Shown: positions 8,458-18,072, counted from the stretch's first letter. The stretch is DNA of 64,000 bases from Microbacterium sp. PM5 (GCF_003293595.1 NZ_CP022162.1:2797432-2861431), one strand, 5' to 3'. Notes: a model not told the origin generated them from the letters alone. Program-made: numbers and translations.

Positions 8458-8907
8458 CTAGCGCTGCAGCTGCGCGGTCCAGACGCCCTCGCCGTCCGAC
8501 GAGGTGGCCGTCACGGTGAACGACGTGAGGTTCTGCATCGCGGTGGGAATGGCGATGGGGGTGCGGAGCGCACCGCCCTGGCAGACGATGTCCTGCTGCG
8601 TTCCGACGGTCGAGCTTCCCGCAACGTAGGTGAGCGCGAACTCGGCGCGGGCGGCGCCGATGCAGCGCAGTTCCACCGCGCGGAATGCTGTCGCAGGGGA
8701 GAACTGGAGGGTCACGCCGCCCGCAGCCGCGGCCGTGATCGGGCCGGATGCGGCGGTGTCCGACGCCGCGCCGACGATCGAGGTCGACCATGCGCTCCAC
8801 GCGGCGCGGTCGGCATCCGACGGACCGGTGCTGCAGCCGGCGAGGGCGAGGGCGACCAGACAGGCCGCTCCCGCCGCGCGGATCGGACGTGAGCGGGCCG
8901 GGCGCAT
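8458..8907 (-). CDS. Small secreted lipoprotein of unknown function
   Basis: 149 residues. A basic N-terminus is followed by a hydrophobic stretch and the lipobox LALAGC with Cys25, a clear lipoprotein signal. The mature part is small, Ser/Thr/Ala-rich and probably beta-rich, and contains three further cysteines (within ELRCIGA and DIVCQGG). No enzyme motif is recognised. The ATG lies 2 nt after the stop of the carboxylase alpha chain and has no separate promoter space, so it is probably translated from the maf-accC transcript. Confidence 0.85.
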   Translation of the reverse strand: MRPARSRPIRAAGAACLVALALAGCSTGPSDADRAAWSAWSTSIVGAASDTAASGPITAAAAGGVTLQFSPATAFRAVELRCIGAARAEFALTYVAGSSTVGTQQDIVCQGGALRTPIAIPTAMQNLTSFTVTATSSDGEGVWTAQLQR

Positions 8908-8909
8908 GA

Positions 8910-10706
8910 TCAGGAGATCGTGAGCAGCTGGTGGCCCGCGGACACGGTGGTGCCGGGGTCGGCGTTGATCGCGCCCACGACACCGTCCTTGTGCGCCGGG
9001 ATCGGCTGCTCCATCTTCATGGCCTCCAGGACGACCACCAGATCGCCCTTGACGACCGACTGCCCTTCTTCGACCGCGACCTTGACGACCGTCGCCTGCA
9101 TCGGAGACGTGACAGCGTCGCCGGACGCACCGCTGACCGAGGAGGCCGTGTGGGAGCGGCGCGAGGGCGGCGCCACGACCGGGCGACCGATCTTGGCCGG
9201 GGCCAGGGCGATGCGGTCCGGCAGGCTCACCTCGAGGCGCTTGCCCGACACCTCGACGACCACCGTGTGGCGCGGCTCCGCCTCGGCCGGGGCCTCGGCC
9301 TCGCCGTCCCACGGCGCGATGTCGTTGACGAACTCGGTCTCGATCCAGCGCGTGAAGACGCCGAAGTGGCCATCCTCCGCCGTGAACGCGGGGTCGCGCA
9401 CGACCTTGCGGTGGAAGGGCAGGACGGTGGGCATGCCTGCGACCTCGAACTCGTCGAGTGCGCGCCGCGAGCGCTCCAGGGCCTCGGCACGATCACGTCC
9501 GGTGACGATGAGCTTGCCCAGCAGCGAGTCGAACGCGCCGGAGACGCTGTCGCCGGCGGTGACGCCGGAGTCCAGACGGATGCCGGGGCCGCCGAACGTC
9601 TTGAACTGGTGGATGCGCCCGGGCTGGGGGAGGAAGCCGCGACCCGGGTCTTCGCCGTTGATGCGGAACTCGATCGAGTGGCCGAGAGGCTCGGGGTCGT
9701 CGTAGTCGAGGGTGCCCCCCTCGGCCAGGCGGAACTGCTCGCGCACCAGGTCGATGCCCGTGACCTCCTCGGAGACGGGGTGCTCAACCTGCAGCCGCGT
9801 GTTCACCTCGAGGAAGGAGATGGTGCCATCGGCGCCGATGAGGAACTCGCACGTGCCCGCCCCGACGTAGCCGACCTCGCGGAGGATCGCCTTCGACGAC
9901 GCGTAGAGCGTCTCCTTCTGCGCCGGGGTCAGGAACGGCGCCGGCGCCTCTTCGACGAGCTTCTGGTGGCGTCGCTGCAGTGAGCAGTCGCGCGTCGAGA
10001 CGACGACGACGTTGCCCTCGGCATCCGCGAGGCACTGCGTCTCGACGTGGCGCGGCTTGTCGAGGTACTTCTCCACGAAGCACTCGCCGCGGCCGAAGGC
10101 GGCCACCGCCTCGCGAGTGGCCGATTCGAACATCTCGGCGACCTCGCCGAGTTCGCGGGCCACCTTGAGACCGCGTCCGCCGCCGCCGTAGGCGGCCTTG
10201 ATGGCGATCGGCAGACCGACCTGCTCGGCGAAGGCGACGACCTCATCGGCGCCCGCGACCGGCCCGGGCGTCCCGGGAGCGAGCGGAGCTCCCACCTTCT
10301 CGGCGACGTGGCGGGCCGTGACCTTGTCACCGAGAGCTTCGATCGCCTCGGGCGACGGGCCGATCCAGATCATGCCGGCCGCGGTGACGGCGCGGGCGAA
10401 CTCCGCGTTCTCCGCGAGGAAGCCGTAGCCGGGGTGCACCGCATCGGCGCCGGAGCGCCGGGCGACCGAGAGGATCTTCTCGATCGACAGGTACGTGTCG
10501 GCGCTGGTGGCGCCCTCGAGCGCGTACGCCTCGTCGGCGAGCTTGGCGTGCATGGCGTCGCGGTCCTGGTCGGCGTAGACCGCGACCGACGCCTTCCCCG
10601 AGTCGCGAGCGGCGCGGATCACTCGGACCGCGATCTCTCCCCGGTTCGCGACGAGCACTTTTGTGATCTGCGGGCGCGGGGACGTCAGGTCCAGTGAGCG
10701 TGGCAT
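8910..10706 (-). CDS. accA3: Acyl-CoA carboxylase alpha chain (biotin carboxylase + BCCP)
   Basis: 598 residues. Biotin carboxylase fills about residues 14-460: [23 protein letters not shown]-grasp loop [30 protein letters not shown] linker precedes the BCCP domain with EAMKMEQ, where Lys564 is the biotinylated residue. It carboxylates biotin with ATP and bicarbonate and supplies beta chains such as AccD encoded at 16440; BirA at 18194 should attach the biotin. ATG at 10706 was chosen because TAGGCT sits 7 nt upstream, a leaderless arrangement, rather than the GTG six codons earlier. Equivalent to mycobacterial AccA3. Confidence 0.95.
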   Translation of the reverse strand: MPRSLDLTSPRPQITKVLVANRGEIAVRVIRAARDSGKASVAVYADQDRDAMHAKLADEAYALEGATSADTYLSIEKILSVARRSGADAVHPGYGFLAENAEFARAVTAAGMIWIGPSPEAIEALGDKVTARHVAEKVGAPLAPGTPGPVAGADEVVAFAEQVGLPIAIKAAYGGGGRGLKVARELGEVAEMFESATREAVAAFGRGECFVEKYLDKPRHVETQCLADAEGNVVVVSTRDCSLQRRHQKLVEEAPAPFLTPAQKETLYASSKAILREVGYVGAGTCEFLIGADGTISFLEVNTRLQVEHPVSEEVTGIDLVREQFRLAEGGTLDYDDPEPLGHSIEFRINGEDPGRGFLPQPGRIHQFKTFGGPGIRLDSGVTAGDSVSGAFDSLLGKLIVTGRDRAEALERSRRALDEFEVAGMPTVLPFHRKVVRDPAFTAEDGHFGVFTRWIETEFVNDIAPWDGEAEAPAEAEPRHTVVVEVSGKRLEVSLPDRIALAPAKIGRPVVAPPSRRSHTASSVSGASGDAVTSPMQATVVKVAVEEGQSVVKGDLVVVLEAMKMEQPIPAHKDGVVGAINADPGTTVSAGHQLLTIS

Positions 10707-10713
10707 GGATGCC

Positions 10714-10719
10714 AGCCTA
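10714..10719 (-). promoter_or_regulatory. -10 element (TAGGCT) of the carboxylase alpha gene
   Basis: TAGGCT on the minus strand, seven nt before ATG 10706. It decides that start against GTG 10724. Confidence 0.6.
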
Positions 10720-10784
10720 CCCACGCAAGAGCGTGCTCCTTTGGATCACCCGCACAAGATCGTCGGCGATTCGTGTGCGAGAGC

Positions 10785-11474
10785 CTACGAAGTCGCGTCC
10801 TCCTTCTGCGTGCCGTCGCGGTGGGAGGGGGACGACGTCCACAGATCGGTCCAGACGACGCCGAGCGCCTTGCACAGTCGGCGCACCGTCGACAGGGACA
10901 TGCCGACCACGGTCGACGGGTCGCCGTCGACGCGCTCGATGAACGGCCCGCCCAGGCTGTCGACCGTGAAGGCTCCGGCCACCTGCAACGGTTCGCCGGT
11001 TGCGACGTAGGCGGCGATCTCGGCATCCGAGACGTCGGAGACGAAGGTGACGGCGGCGGCGGCGACGGCGTGCTCCTCTCGCGGCGGCATCCCGGGCCGG
11101 ACGCGGATGACGCTGTGGCCCGAGTGCAGCACACCCGTCCGGCCGCGCATCTGCTCCCACCGTGCCGTGGCGACCTCGGGCCGCAGCGGCTTGCCGAGCA
11201 CGTCGCCGTCGATCTCGAACATCGAGTCGCCGCCCACGACGACGCCGTCGAAGTCGGGGATGTCGTTCACGAGGGATGCCGCGACGTCGGCGGCCTTGCG
11301 TCGCGCGAGCAGCAGGACGTGCTCGTCGGGAGGCAGGATGCGTGCCTCGCGTTCCTGGATCTCGTCGATGACCGCCTCCTCGTCGACGTCGGGCGCCCGC
11401 AGCAGCGGCTCGATGCCGGCCTGGCGCATGAGCATGAGTCGGGCGGGGGAGGTGGAGGCGAGGCACACGCGCAT
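10785..11474 (-). CDS. maf: Maf-family nucleoside-triphosphate pyrophosphatase
   Basis: 229 residues. The N-terminus CLASTSPARLMLMRQAGI is the Maf signature; GVVVGGDSMFEIDG carries the conserved acidic residue, and GAFTVDSLGGPFIERVDGDP is the conserved C-terminal block. Maf proteins hydrolyse non-canonical or modified dNTP/NTPs to monophosphates (house-cleaning). ATG 11474 follows TACGCT by 7 nt. Upstream of and co-oriented with the carboxylase alpha gene, which has its own promoter in the 78-bp gap. The neighbourhood matches Rv3282 of M. tuberculosis. Confidence 0.92.
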   Translation of the reverse strand: MRVCLASTSPARLMLMRQAGIEPLLRAPDVDEEAVIDEIQEREARILPPDEHVLLLARRKAADVAASLVNDIPDFDGVVVGGDSMFEIDGDVLGKPLRPEVATARWEQMRGRTGVLHSGHSVIRVRPGMPPREEHAVAAAAVTFVSDVSDAEIAAYVATGEPLQVAGAFTVDSLGGPFIERVDGDPSTVVGMSLSTVRRLCKALGVVWTDLWTSSPSHRDGTQKEDATS

Positions 11475-11481
11475 GCCGTCC

Positions 11482-11487
11482 AGCGTA
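11482..11487 (-). promoter_or_regulatory. -10 element (TACGCT) of maf
   Basis: TACGCT on the minus strand, seven nt before the maf ATG; no SD in the gap. Confidence 0.55.
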
Positions 11488-11532
11488 CGTTCCGTCGCGG
11501 ACGAGGTCGGGGATCCGTGACAGCATCGAAGG

Positions 11533-12879
11533 ATGCAACCCGGAGACCTCCTCGATCTCGACATCACCGACGTGGCCCATGGTGGCGTGTTCATCGCGCG
11601 GCACGAAGGGCGGGTCGTCTTCGTCTCCGACGCGATTCCGGGCGAGCGCGTCCGGGTGCGGTTGACCGAGACCGCGAAGTCCTCGTTCTGGCGCGGCGCC
11701 GTCGTCGAGGTCCTCGACGCCTCGCCGCATCGACGCCCGCACATCTGGGCGGCCGCCGACGTCCGCATCGACCCCGATCGCCGACCCGGGGGGGCCGACT
11801 TCGGCCACATCGAGCTGGGGCACCAGCGCGAGCTGAAACTCCAGGTGCTGCGCGCCGCCCTCGGACGCTTCGGCGGTCTCGAGCAGCCGTCGGCGACGAT
11901 CAGCGGCGCGCGCGCTCTCCTGTCGGATCGAGGAGAGGTCATCGCCGAGGAGTCCGCCGACGCGACCGGGTGGCGCACCCGCGTCAGCCTCCACGTCGAC
12001 GGCGACGGTCGGGTGGGCCCGTACGCGGCACGCAGCCACCGGGTGATCGAGGTGGACGAGCTCCCGCTCGCGACGGCCGAGATCCAGCGCGCGGCGCGCA
12101 CGCTGTCGGCACCCCCGGGGCGGATCGATCTGGTGCAGCCCGCCGACGGGCGGGTGCGCATCGTGCCGCGCCCCGACGCAGCCGCCGCCGGGCGGGCCGG
12201 ATCGGGTCGTCGTGGCGGCGGCCCGCGGCGCGGCGCGCCGCAACGCGCGGGCGTGGATGCCGCGGCGCACGAGATCATCACCGAACAGGTCGACGGGCGC
12301 TCCTTCCAGCTGGATGCCGGGGGGTTCTGGCAGGTGCACCGCCTCGCCGCACACTCCCTGACCGGCGCCGTCGTCGATGCGCTCACGGCCGCCGGCGGCG
12401 TCGATCCCGAGGCGCAGCACCTCGACCTCTACGGCGGGGTGGGGCTGTTCGCCGCGACGATCGGCACGCTCGGCGGCCCCGCCACGCGCGTCACCACGGT
12501 CGAGTCCGATCCGCGCGCGACCGAGCACGCCGGGGAGAATCTCGCCGCGTGGGTGGGAGCGCGCGCGGAGACCTCTCGCGCCGATCGTTTCCTCGCGCGC
12601 CTGCACGCTCAGGCGGGCGCCGTCGAGCGCGGGCGCCTCGGTCGCGGGGTCACTCTGCTCGATCCGCCGCGGGCGGGGGCAGGGCGTGAGGTCGTCGACG
12701 CGGTTGCGGCGCTCGCCCCGGCATCCATCGTCTATGTGGCGTGCGATCCGGTGGCTCTCGCTCGCGACATCGGCGCGTTCCGTGAGCGCGGCTATGGCGT
12801 TCGCCGCATCGAAGCGTTCGACCTCTTCCCGCACTCTCATCACGTGGAAGCCGTGGCGCTGCTGCAGCGCGAGCCGTGA
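11533..12879 (+). CDS. TRAM-domain class I SAM-dependent RNA methyltransferase (RlmD/TrmA-like)
   Basis: 448 residues. A TRAM-like beta-barrel (about 1-60) is followed by a linker and a Rossmann methyltransferase domain: LDLYGGVGLFAATIG for SAM binding, LDPPRAGAGREVV, and VYVACDPVALARD with catalytic Cys404. These are hallmarks of RNA m5U methyltransferases. The [4Fe-4S] cysteine set found in RlmD is not seen. An Arg/Gly-rich insertion (about 218-240) may contact RNA. Single gene; target (tRNA or rRNA uridine) cannot be decided from sequence. Confidence 0.9.
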   Translation: MQPGDLLDLDITDVAHGGVFIARHEGRVVFVSDAIPGERVRVRLTETAKSSFWRGAVVEVLDASPHRRPHIWAAADVRIDPDRRPGGADFGHIELGHQRELKLQVLRAALGRFGGLEQPSATISGARALLSDRGEVIAEESADATGWRTRVSLHVDGDGRVGPYAARSHRVIEVDELPLATAEIQRAARTLSAPPGRIDLVQPADGRVRIVPRPDAAAAGRAGSGRRGGGPRRGAPQRAGVDAAAHEIITEQVDGRSFQLDAGGFWQVHRLAAHSLTGAVVDALTAAGGVDPEAQHLDLYGGVGLFAATIGTLGGPATRVTTVESDPRATEHAGENLAAWVGARAETSRADRFLARLHAQAGAVERGRLGRGVTLLDPPRAGAGREVVDAVAALAPASIVYVACDPVALARDIGAFRERGYGVRRIEAFDLFPHSHHVEAVALLQREP

Positions 12880-12937
12880 CGCGGCAAGCGCACGAACCTC
12901 ACTCCTTCGTCGGATGTGGGCGTTCTCGCGTCGTCGT

Positions 12938-12943
12938 TAGGCT
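12938..12943 (+). promoter_or_regulatory. -10 element (TAGGCT) of the two-component operon
   Basis: TAGGCT six nt before ATG 12950, with gacgtc between: no SD, so a leaderless first gene is likely. Confidence 0.65.
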
Positions 12944-12949
12944 GACGTC

Positions 12950-13618
12950 ATGACCCGCGTCGCCCTCATCGATGACCACGAGTCCGTGCGCCTCGGGCTC
13001 GAGGCGGCGTGCGCGCGAGCCGTGACCAAGCAGGTCGTCTTCTCAGGCAGCAGCGTGCGCGCCTATCTGGAGTGGCGTCAGCGGTCGGGGGCGGCGCCGG
13101 TCGACATCGTGGTGCTCGACCTCACCCTCGGCGACGGCACCACGGTCACCGAGAACGTCAGCAGCATCGTCGCCGACGGCTCGCCGGTGCTCATCCACAG
13201 TGTCGCCGATCGCCCCGCCGCCGTCCGCGAGGCTCTGGCGGCCGGAGCGGCCGGTGTGATCAGCAAGGCCTCGCGCATCGACGACGTCATCGCCGCCATC
13301 CGCACGGTGGCGCGCGGCGAAGCCCTGGACAACGTCGAATGGGCCAGTGCCGTCGACGGCGACCGCGCTTTCGCCGATGCACAGCTGTCCAACCGCGAGC
13401 GCGACGTCCTGCGACTGTATGCCGCCGGCCTGCCGTTGAAGGCGGTCGCCGACCGGCTCGGCATCGCCTATTCCACGGCGAAGGAGAACATCACGCGCGT
13501 GCGCACGAAGTACGTCGAGGTCGGTCGTCCCGCCCCCACGAAGGTCGATCTGCTCCGCCGTGCGATGGAGGACGGTCTCATGCCCGGCCACGCCGGAGCG
13601 ACCCGCGGTGACGACTGA
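12950..13618 (+). CDS. NarL/LuxR-family response regulator
   Basis: 222 residues. The receiver domain (about 1-120) begins VALIDDHESVRLGLE, with phosphoacceptor Asp57 in VVLDLTLGDG and the switch lysine in GVISKAS. The C-terminal LuxR HTH (about 148-205) reads LSNRERDVLRLYAAGLPLKA and STAKENITRVRTKY. First gene of a three-gene operon with a histidine kinase, whose GTG start overlaps this gene's end by 11 nt. The stimulus and target genes are unknown. Confidence 0.93.
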   Translation: MTRVALIDDHESVRLGLEAACARAVTKQVVFSGSSVRAYLEWRQRSGAAPVDIVVLDLTLGDGTTVTENVSSIVADGSPVLIHSVADRPAAVREALAAGAAGVISKASRIDDVIAAIRTVARGEALDNVEWASAVDGDRAFADAQLSNRERDVLRLYAAGLPLKAVADRLGIAYSTAKENITRVRTKYVEVGRPAPTKVDLLRRAMEDGLMPGHAGATRGDD

Positions 13619-14846
13619 GCCCCTGCCGATCGCCGTCGACCCGGCGGTTCGCCGTCCCCTGGGCGACATCGCCGCGGGTGCGGAGCGGTTCACGCAGGCG
13701 CGGGTCGAGCGGATCATCCGCACGGTCGTCGCCCTGGGGTGCGCGGTGCTGGGCACGCAGGCCTTCCTCAACGCGCTGGGCTCGCGCCAGGAGGCGCCAC
13801 CGACGCATCTGCCGCTTCTGCTGGCCGTCTTCATCCCGCTCGCGATGATGGTCGCGGCATCCGTCGCCGGGGTCGGTGTTCGCACCGCGGCAGGAATCTT
13901 CGCCGTCGTCTTCCCGATCGTCCTGCTGTGCTGGCCGCTCGTCACCCACGCACGCGCGGATGCCGCGGACGGCGCCCCCTGGATCTGGTACCTGCTGAAC
14001 GTGGGCACCTCTGCGGCCGTGCTGGCCTTCGGACTTCCCCTGCAGATCGCGTGGGCGGCGGTCATCCCGATCCTGTACGCGATCGCCCGGCTGACCCAAC
14101 TCGGTGGCGCCCCCGCGGACGTCGTCGATGTCGTGCGCGATGCGGTGTTCGCCGCGATCCTCGCGGCGGTGGTGATCACCCTGGGGCGTCTGCTGCGGGG
14201 TGTGGCGGTCGGCATCGATCAGGCGCGCAGCGAGGCCGTCGCCTCCTACGCCGTCGCCGCCGCCCACAATGCCGCCGAGACCGAGCGGGTCGCCGTCGCC
14301 GCGCTCATGCACGACAGCGTGCTGGCGGCGCTGATCGCGGCCGAGCGGGCGCACACCCCGCGGGAGGAGGCGCTGGCGGCCGCGATGGCGAGAGAGGCCT
14401 TGACGCGGTTGGCAAACACCGACCAGGACGCGGGCGAGGGGCCCGACGAGCCGGTCGCCGTGGCGGCGATTGCGGCCGCCCTTCGCCGGGTGGTGGCCGA
14501 TCTCGATGCGGACGCGCCCGTCGCCGCCGACATCGCCGCGGCCGCTCCGCTCGTTCCGGGGCGCGTCGCGCGAGCCGTCGTGCTGGCCGCCACGCAGGCC
14601 GTCTCCAACGCCATCGTCCATGCGCACGGAGAAGGCCTGCGCGTGGCTCTGCGAGCCGACGGCCAGCGCCTGCGCGTGCAGGTGGCCGATCGCGGTCCCG
14701 GCTTCGATCCGGCGAGCATCCCCGATGATCGCCTGGGAATTCGTGGGTCCATCGTGGCGCGCATGGCGGCCGTCGGCGGCCGCGCGCGCGTGCGCACGGC
14801 GGCGGACGGGACTCACGTCGTCCTGGACTGGGAGTTCTCGCGATGA
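13608..14846 (+). CDS. Membrane sensor histidine kinase (NarL-system partner)
   Basis: 412 residues. Several hydrophobic segments occupy about residues 35-210. A dimerisation helix carries the candidate phosphoaccepting His235 in LMHDSVLAALIAAE, and a HATPase domain carries the N-box QAVSNAIVHAH and G-box VADRGPGFDP and RLGIRGSI. GTG start at 13608 overlaps the response regulator stop region; the next gene overlaps its stop (ATGA). No extracellular sensor domain of size is present, so sensing is probably membrane-embedded. Confidence 0.92.
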   Translation: MTTEPLPIAVDPAVRRPLGDIAAGAERFTQARVERIIRTVVALGCAVLGTQAFLNALGSRQEAPPTHLPLLLAVFIPLAMMVAASVAGVGVRTAAGIFAVVFPIVLLCWPLVTHARADAADGAPWIWYLLNVGTSAAVLAFGLPLQIAWAAVIPILYAIARLTQLGGAPADVVDVVRDAVFAAILAAVVITLGRLLRGVAVGIDQARSEAVASYAVAAAHNAAETERVAVAALMHDSVLAALIAAERAHTPREEALAAAMAREALTRLANTDQDAGEGPDEPVAVAAIAAALRRVVADLDADAPVAADIAAAAPLVPGRVARAVVLAATQAVSNAIVHAHGEGLRVALRADGQRLRVQVADRGPGFDPASIPDDRLGIRGSIVARMAAVGGRARVRTAADGTHVVLDWEFSR

Positions 14847-15880
14847 ACTTCCGTGTGCACGCCACCCTGTCGGCGCTGGCGATCGCCTTCACGACGTATC
14901 TCGCGATCGGCGGTCTCGTCTGGACGGTCGCGCCGCAGATGCCGCTCGTTCTGGTGTGCGCGGTGGCGCTGTATCTGGCGACGACGTGGATCTGCGTGTT
15001 CTGGAATTCGGGTGCTCTGCCCACGCGGCGCGATCCCATCACCGGCGACCTCGGGCGCAGCTCGGTCCTGCCCGCCTGGGCTGCGGTGCTCGCGCTCGCC
15101 GCCGCGGTGCTGGTGCCCAACGCGACGTGGCTCGCCGTCCAGGCCGACGCGCGTAGCGCGGATGTCGGGACCTGGAGCCTGGGTGCGATCGGTGCGCTCC
15201 TGACGATCGTGATGGTGCGCCGCCGCCCGTGGATCGCGTGGAGCGGGGTCGTCGTCCTCGCGGCCGAAGCGGCGTTCTGGATCGGTCCGGCCGCAGCCCT
15301 GGCGCTCGGCGTGGTCGGCGCGGTGCTGTGGGTGGGGGTTGCGCAGCTGCTGACGTGGCTCGTCGATCGCGCTGCCCGCGATACCGCGGAGCTCACCGCT
15401 CTGCAGCGGGCGGCCTCGGAATGGCTCGCGAGTCAAGAGGGGATGCGGCGCGAACGTCGCACGCAGGTGCAGCGTGCCCTCGCGCTGGCCGGGCCGGTGC
15501 TCACGCGCACGATCGAGGCTGCGGGGCGTCTGAGCGAGGATGAACGTCGCGCGGCACGCATCGCCGAAGAAGCGTTGCGCGACGAGCTGCGCGGCTCTGC
15601 CCTGCTCGACGCGGAGGTGCGAGCGGCGCTCGCAGCGGCGCGGGAACGGGGGACGACGGTGTCGGTGCTGGACGAAGGAGGCCTCGACGGCCTGTCGCCG
15701 GCGGAGCGAGCGGCGGTGCGATCGCGTCTGGCGGCGGTGCTGGCCGAGGCCGACTCCGACCGTGTCTACGTGCGTGCCGCGACCCACGAGGACGTGGCCG
15801 TCACGGTCGTCGGTCGCTCGGCCGCGGATGACGGCGAAGACGAGGTCGACCTGTGGAGCGAGATTCCCCGGCGGCCCTGA
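14843..15880 (+). CDS. Membrane protein of the two-component operon, possible degenerate histidine kinase
   Basis: 345 residues. About five or six hydrophobic segments span residues 8-175, then a long charged cytoplasmic part. A helical stretch (about 185-265, SQEGMRRERRTQVQRALALA) sits where a kinase dimerisation helix would be but has no H-D/E phosphoacceptor. The final ~80 residues (from LRGSALLDAEVRAAL) resemble a shrunken ATPase fold without N- or G-boxes. It is translationally coupled to the real kinase. Most likely a non-catalytic partner or antagonist of the kinase; this is inference from layout. Confidence 0.7.
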   Translation: MNFRVHATLSALAIAFTTYLAIGGLVWTVAPQMPLVLVCAVALYLATTWICVFWNSGALPTRRDPITGDLGRSSVLPAWAAVLALAAAVLVPNATWLAVQADARSADVGTWSLGAIGALLTIVMVRRRPWIAWSGVVVLAAEAAFWIGPAAALALGVVGAVLWVGVAQLLTWLVDRAARDTAELTALQRAASEWLASQEGMRRERRTQVQRALALAGPVLTRTIEAAGRLSEDERRAARIAEEALRDELRGSALLDAEVRAALAAARERGTTVSVLDEGGLDGLSPAERAAVRSRLAAVLAEADSDRVYVRAATHEDVAVTVVGRSAADDGEDEVDLWSEIPRRP

Positions 15881-15922
15881 GCCCTGACGCGGCCCTGAAT
15901 GGCCCTGACGCGGCCCTGAATG
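15881..15922 (+). repeat. Tandem 21-bp duplication just after a stop codon
   Basis: Two perfect head-to-tail copies of a 21-bp unit (15881-15901, 15902-15922; unit starts GCCCTGACGCGG). The unit is itself built on GCCCTGA/GGCCCTGA, echoing the last codons of the preceding gene. It begins at the base after the TGA of 14843-15880. Confidence 0.85.
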
Positions 15923-16188
15923 CACCCGGCCGGTGGTTCCGGCGACGCCGCGAGCCGCAGAACGCCACGAGGACGTGACGAAGAGAACGCGAGGAAGAGG
16001 AGGCGAGGGGCGGCGAAGCCGCCCGCCCCTCGCCATGCGAGTGGTTACCCGAAAACCGACTCGCGAAGGGTCGTTCCGCTCATGAAGCGGGCCGACCGAA
16101 CGCAGAAGCGTTCCAGCGATATCGATTCTTCCCGGTGGAGAAAGCTGTGTCTGTAGGTATTTTGGGGGACAAGCGATCGGAGGCGGAT
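15923..16188. other. Intergenic region between convergent operons
   Basis: No convincing gene. It holds a strong hairpin (listed separately), two short dyads (CCGCT/AGCGG near 16076-16090; GAACG/CGTTC near 16099-16115) and a locally AT-richer stretch (16150-16170). Short frames here have no family resemblance and poor composition. Confidence 0.6.
16002..16034. terminator. Candidate bidirectional terminator hairpin
   Basis: A perfect 12-bp stem, GGCGAGGGGCGG (16002-16013) and CCGCCCCTCGCC (16023-16034), with a 9-nt loop, between convergent operons. There is no T-tract, which is common for GC-rich actinobacterial terminators. Confidence 0.6.
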
Positions 16189-16443
16189 TCAGCCCGCGAA
16201 CCGTCCCCAGGCGACGTCGCGCCGCAGGGGCGCACGCAGGCCGCGCGCCGAGACCTCCCAGGCCGACCGCAACGGCGCATCCTCGACGACGGCGTCCGCA
16301 GCCTCGCGCTCGTAGGCCTCGGTCACCACGGCGATCACGGCGGCGAGCTCTTCCGCGGTGGGGTTTCCGCGACGGATGTCGATGTGCACGGCATCCGCAC
16401 CGGCCATATCCGCGTCCGACGCGGGCATCGCGGGCGTGCTCAT
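16189..16443 (-). CDS. accE: Acyl-CoA carboxylase epsilon subunit
   Basis: 84 residues. An acidic, Ala-rich N-terminus is followed by [20 protein letters not shown], the RGNP-x-EELAAL core of actinobacterial AccE (PF13822), and a basic tail ending near [14 protein letters not shown]. Epsilon subunits strengthen the alpha-beta association in acyl-CoA carboxylases. Its ATG overlaps the AccD stop (ATGA), as expected for a stoichiometric partner. Confidence 0.9.
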   Translation of the reverse strand: MSTPAMPASDADMAGADAVHIDIRRGNPTAEELAAVIAVVTEAYEREAADAVVEDAPLRSAWEVSARGLRAPLRRDVAWGRFAG

Positions 16444-18065
16444 AGCGGGATGTTACCGTGCTTCTTCGGGGGCAGGCTGGCCCGCTTCCCGCGCAGCGAC
16501 CGCAGCGCCTTCGCGACGGCCACGCGGGTCTGCGCGGGCTCGATGATCCCGTCCAGCTCGCCGCGCTCGGCTGCCAGGAAGGGCGACGCGACGTTGTAGG
16601 TGTACTCGTTCGCGAGGCGCTGACGAACGGCGGCCACGTCTTCGCCGGCTTCCTCCGCCTTGCGGATCTCGCCGCGGTAGAGGATGTTGACGGCACCCTG
16701 TCCGCCCATCACGGCGATCTCCGCCGTCGGCCAGGCGAGGTTGACGTCGGCGCCCAGCTGCTTGGAGCCCATGACGATGTAGGCGCCGCCGTACGCCTTG
16801 CGCAGGATCACGGTGACCAACGGCACGGTCGCCTCGGCGTAGGCGTACAGCAGCTTCGCACCGCGGCGGATCACGCCGGTCCACTCCTGGTCGGTGCCGG
16901 GAAGGTAGCCGGGCACGTCGACGAGGGTCAGGATCGGGATGGAGAACGCGTCGCAGAAGCGCACGAAGCGACTGGCCTTCTCGCCGGCTTCGATGTTGAG
17001 GGTGCCGGCCATCTGCGACGGCTGGTTCGCGATGATGCCGACCGTGCGGCCCTCGACGCGGCCGAGGCCGATGACGATGTTCGGCGCGAACAGCGGCTGC
17101 ACCTCGAGGAAGTCGCCGCCGTCGACGATGTGCGAGATCACCTGGTGGATGTCGTACGGCTGGTTGGGGGAGTCGGGGACGACCGCGTTGAGGGTGCGGT
17201 CGGCGTCGGTGGTCTCCCACTCGAAGCCGTTCTCGTAGACCGGGATCTCCGCCATGTTGTTGTCGGGCAGGAAGCCCACCATCGAGCGGACGTAGTCGAT
17301 CGCGTCGTCCTCGTCCTCGGCGAGGTAGTGCGCGACTCCGGAGCGCGTGTTGTGGGTGTACGCGCCGCCGAGCTCCTCCATGCCGACGTCCTCGCCGGTG
17401 ACCGTCTTGATGACGTCGGGACCGGTGACGAACATCTGACTGGTCTTGTCGACCATGACCACGAAGTCGGTGAGGGCGGGGGAGTACACGGCGCCGCCGG
17501 CGGCGGGCCCCATGATGATCGAGATCTGCGGGATCACACCGGAGGCGGCGGTGTTGAGGCGGAAGATCTCGCCGTACTTGCCGAGAGCGACCACGCCCTC
17601 CTGGATGCGGGCGCCACCGGAGTCGAGGATGCCGATGATCGGCATGCCGCCGCGCAGGGCGTACTCCATGATCTTGATGATCTTGTCGCCCGCGACCTCG
17701 CCCAGCGATCCGCCGAAGGTGGTGAAGTCCTGCGCGTAGACGGCGATCGTGCGGCCGTGGATGGTCCCCACGCCCGTCACGACCGAGTCGCCGTACGGAC
17801 GCGACCGGTCCATTCCGAAGGCGGTCGTGCGGTGACGCACGTATTCGTCGAACTCCACGAAGGTGCCGGGGTCCACGAGCAGCTCGATGCGCTCGCGGGC
17901 GGTCATCTTGCCCTTCGCGTGCTGCTTCTCCTGGGCGCGCACCTCCGCGTCGAGGACCGCCTCCTGATAGCGGGCCCGCAGGTCGGCGATCTTGCCGGCG
18001 GTGGTGGACAGGTCGGGCTGCGGGGACGTCACTGGCTGCACGGAAGGCTCTGACTGCTGAGGCAC
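16440..18065 (-). CDS. accD5: Acyl-CoA (propionyl-CoA type) carboxylase beta chain
   Basis: 541 residues with two crotonase-fold halves. The N half shows [29 protein letters not shown] and [14 protein letters not shown]. The C half shows [14 protein letters not shown] and [19 protein letters not shown], which line the acyl-CoA and biotin sites. It transfers carboxyl from the biotinylated alpha chain (8910-10706) to propionyl- or acetyl-CoA, giving methylmalonyl- or malonyl-CoA for lipid synthesis. GTG 18065 was chosen because TAGGGT lies 7 nt upstream; an earlier in-frame GTG at 18092 precedes that promoter. Operon with accE. Confidence 0.95.
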   Translation of the reverse strand: MPQQSEPSVQPVTSPQPDLSTTAGKIADLRARYQEAVLDAEVRAQEKQHAKGKMTARERIELLVDPGTFVEFDEYVRHRTTAFGMDRSRPYGDSVVTGVGTIHGRTIAVYAQDFTTFGGSLGEVAGDKIIKIMEYALRGGMPIIGILDSGGARIQEGVVALGKYGEIFRLNTAASGVIPQISIIMGPAAGGAVYSPALTDFVVMVDKTSQMFVTGPDVIKTVTGEDVGMEELGGAYTHNTRSGVAHYLAEDEDDAIDYVRSMVGFLPDNNMAEIPVYENGFEWETTDADRTLNAVVPDSPNQPYDIHQVISHIVDGGDFLEVQPLFAPNIVIGLGRVEGRTVGIIANQPSQMAGTLNIEAGEKASRFVRFCDAFSIPILTLVDVPGYLPGTDQEWTGVIRRGAKLLYAYAEATVPLVTVILRKAYGGAYIVMGSKQLGADVNLAWPTAEIAVMGGQGAVNILYRGEIRKAEEAGEDVAAVRQRLANEYTYNVASPFLAAERGELDGIIEPAQTRVAVAKALRSLRGKRASLPPKKHGNIPL

Positions 18066-18072
18066 GCCTTCC

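Noticed and set aside
15920..16156. A 78-codon plus-strand frame in the intergenic gap
   Set aside because: Low-complexity Arg-rich product running through the hairpin, no promoter or SD, no family resemblance.
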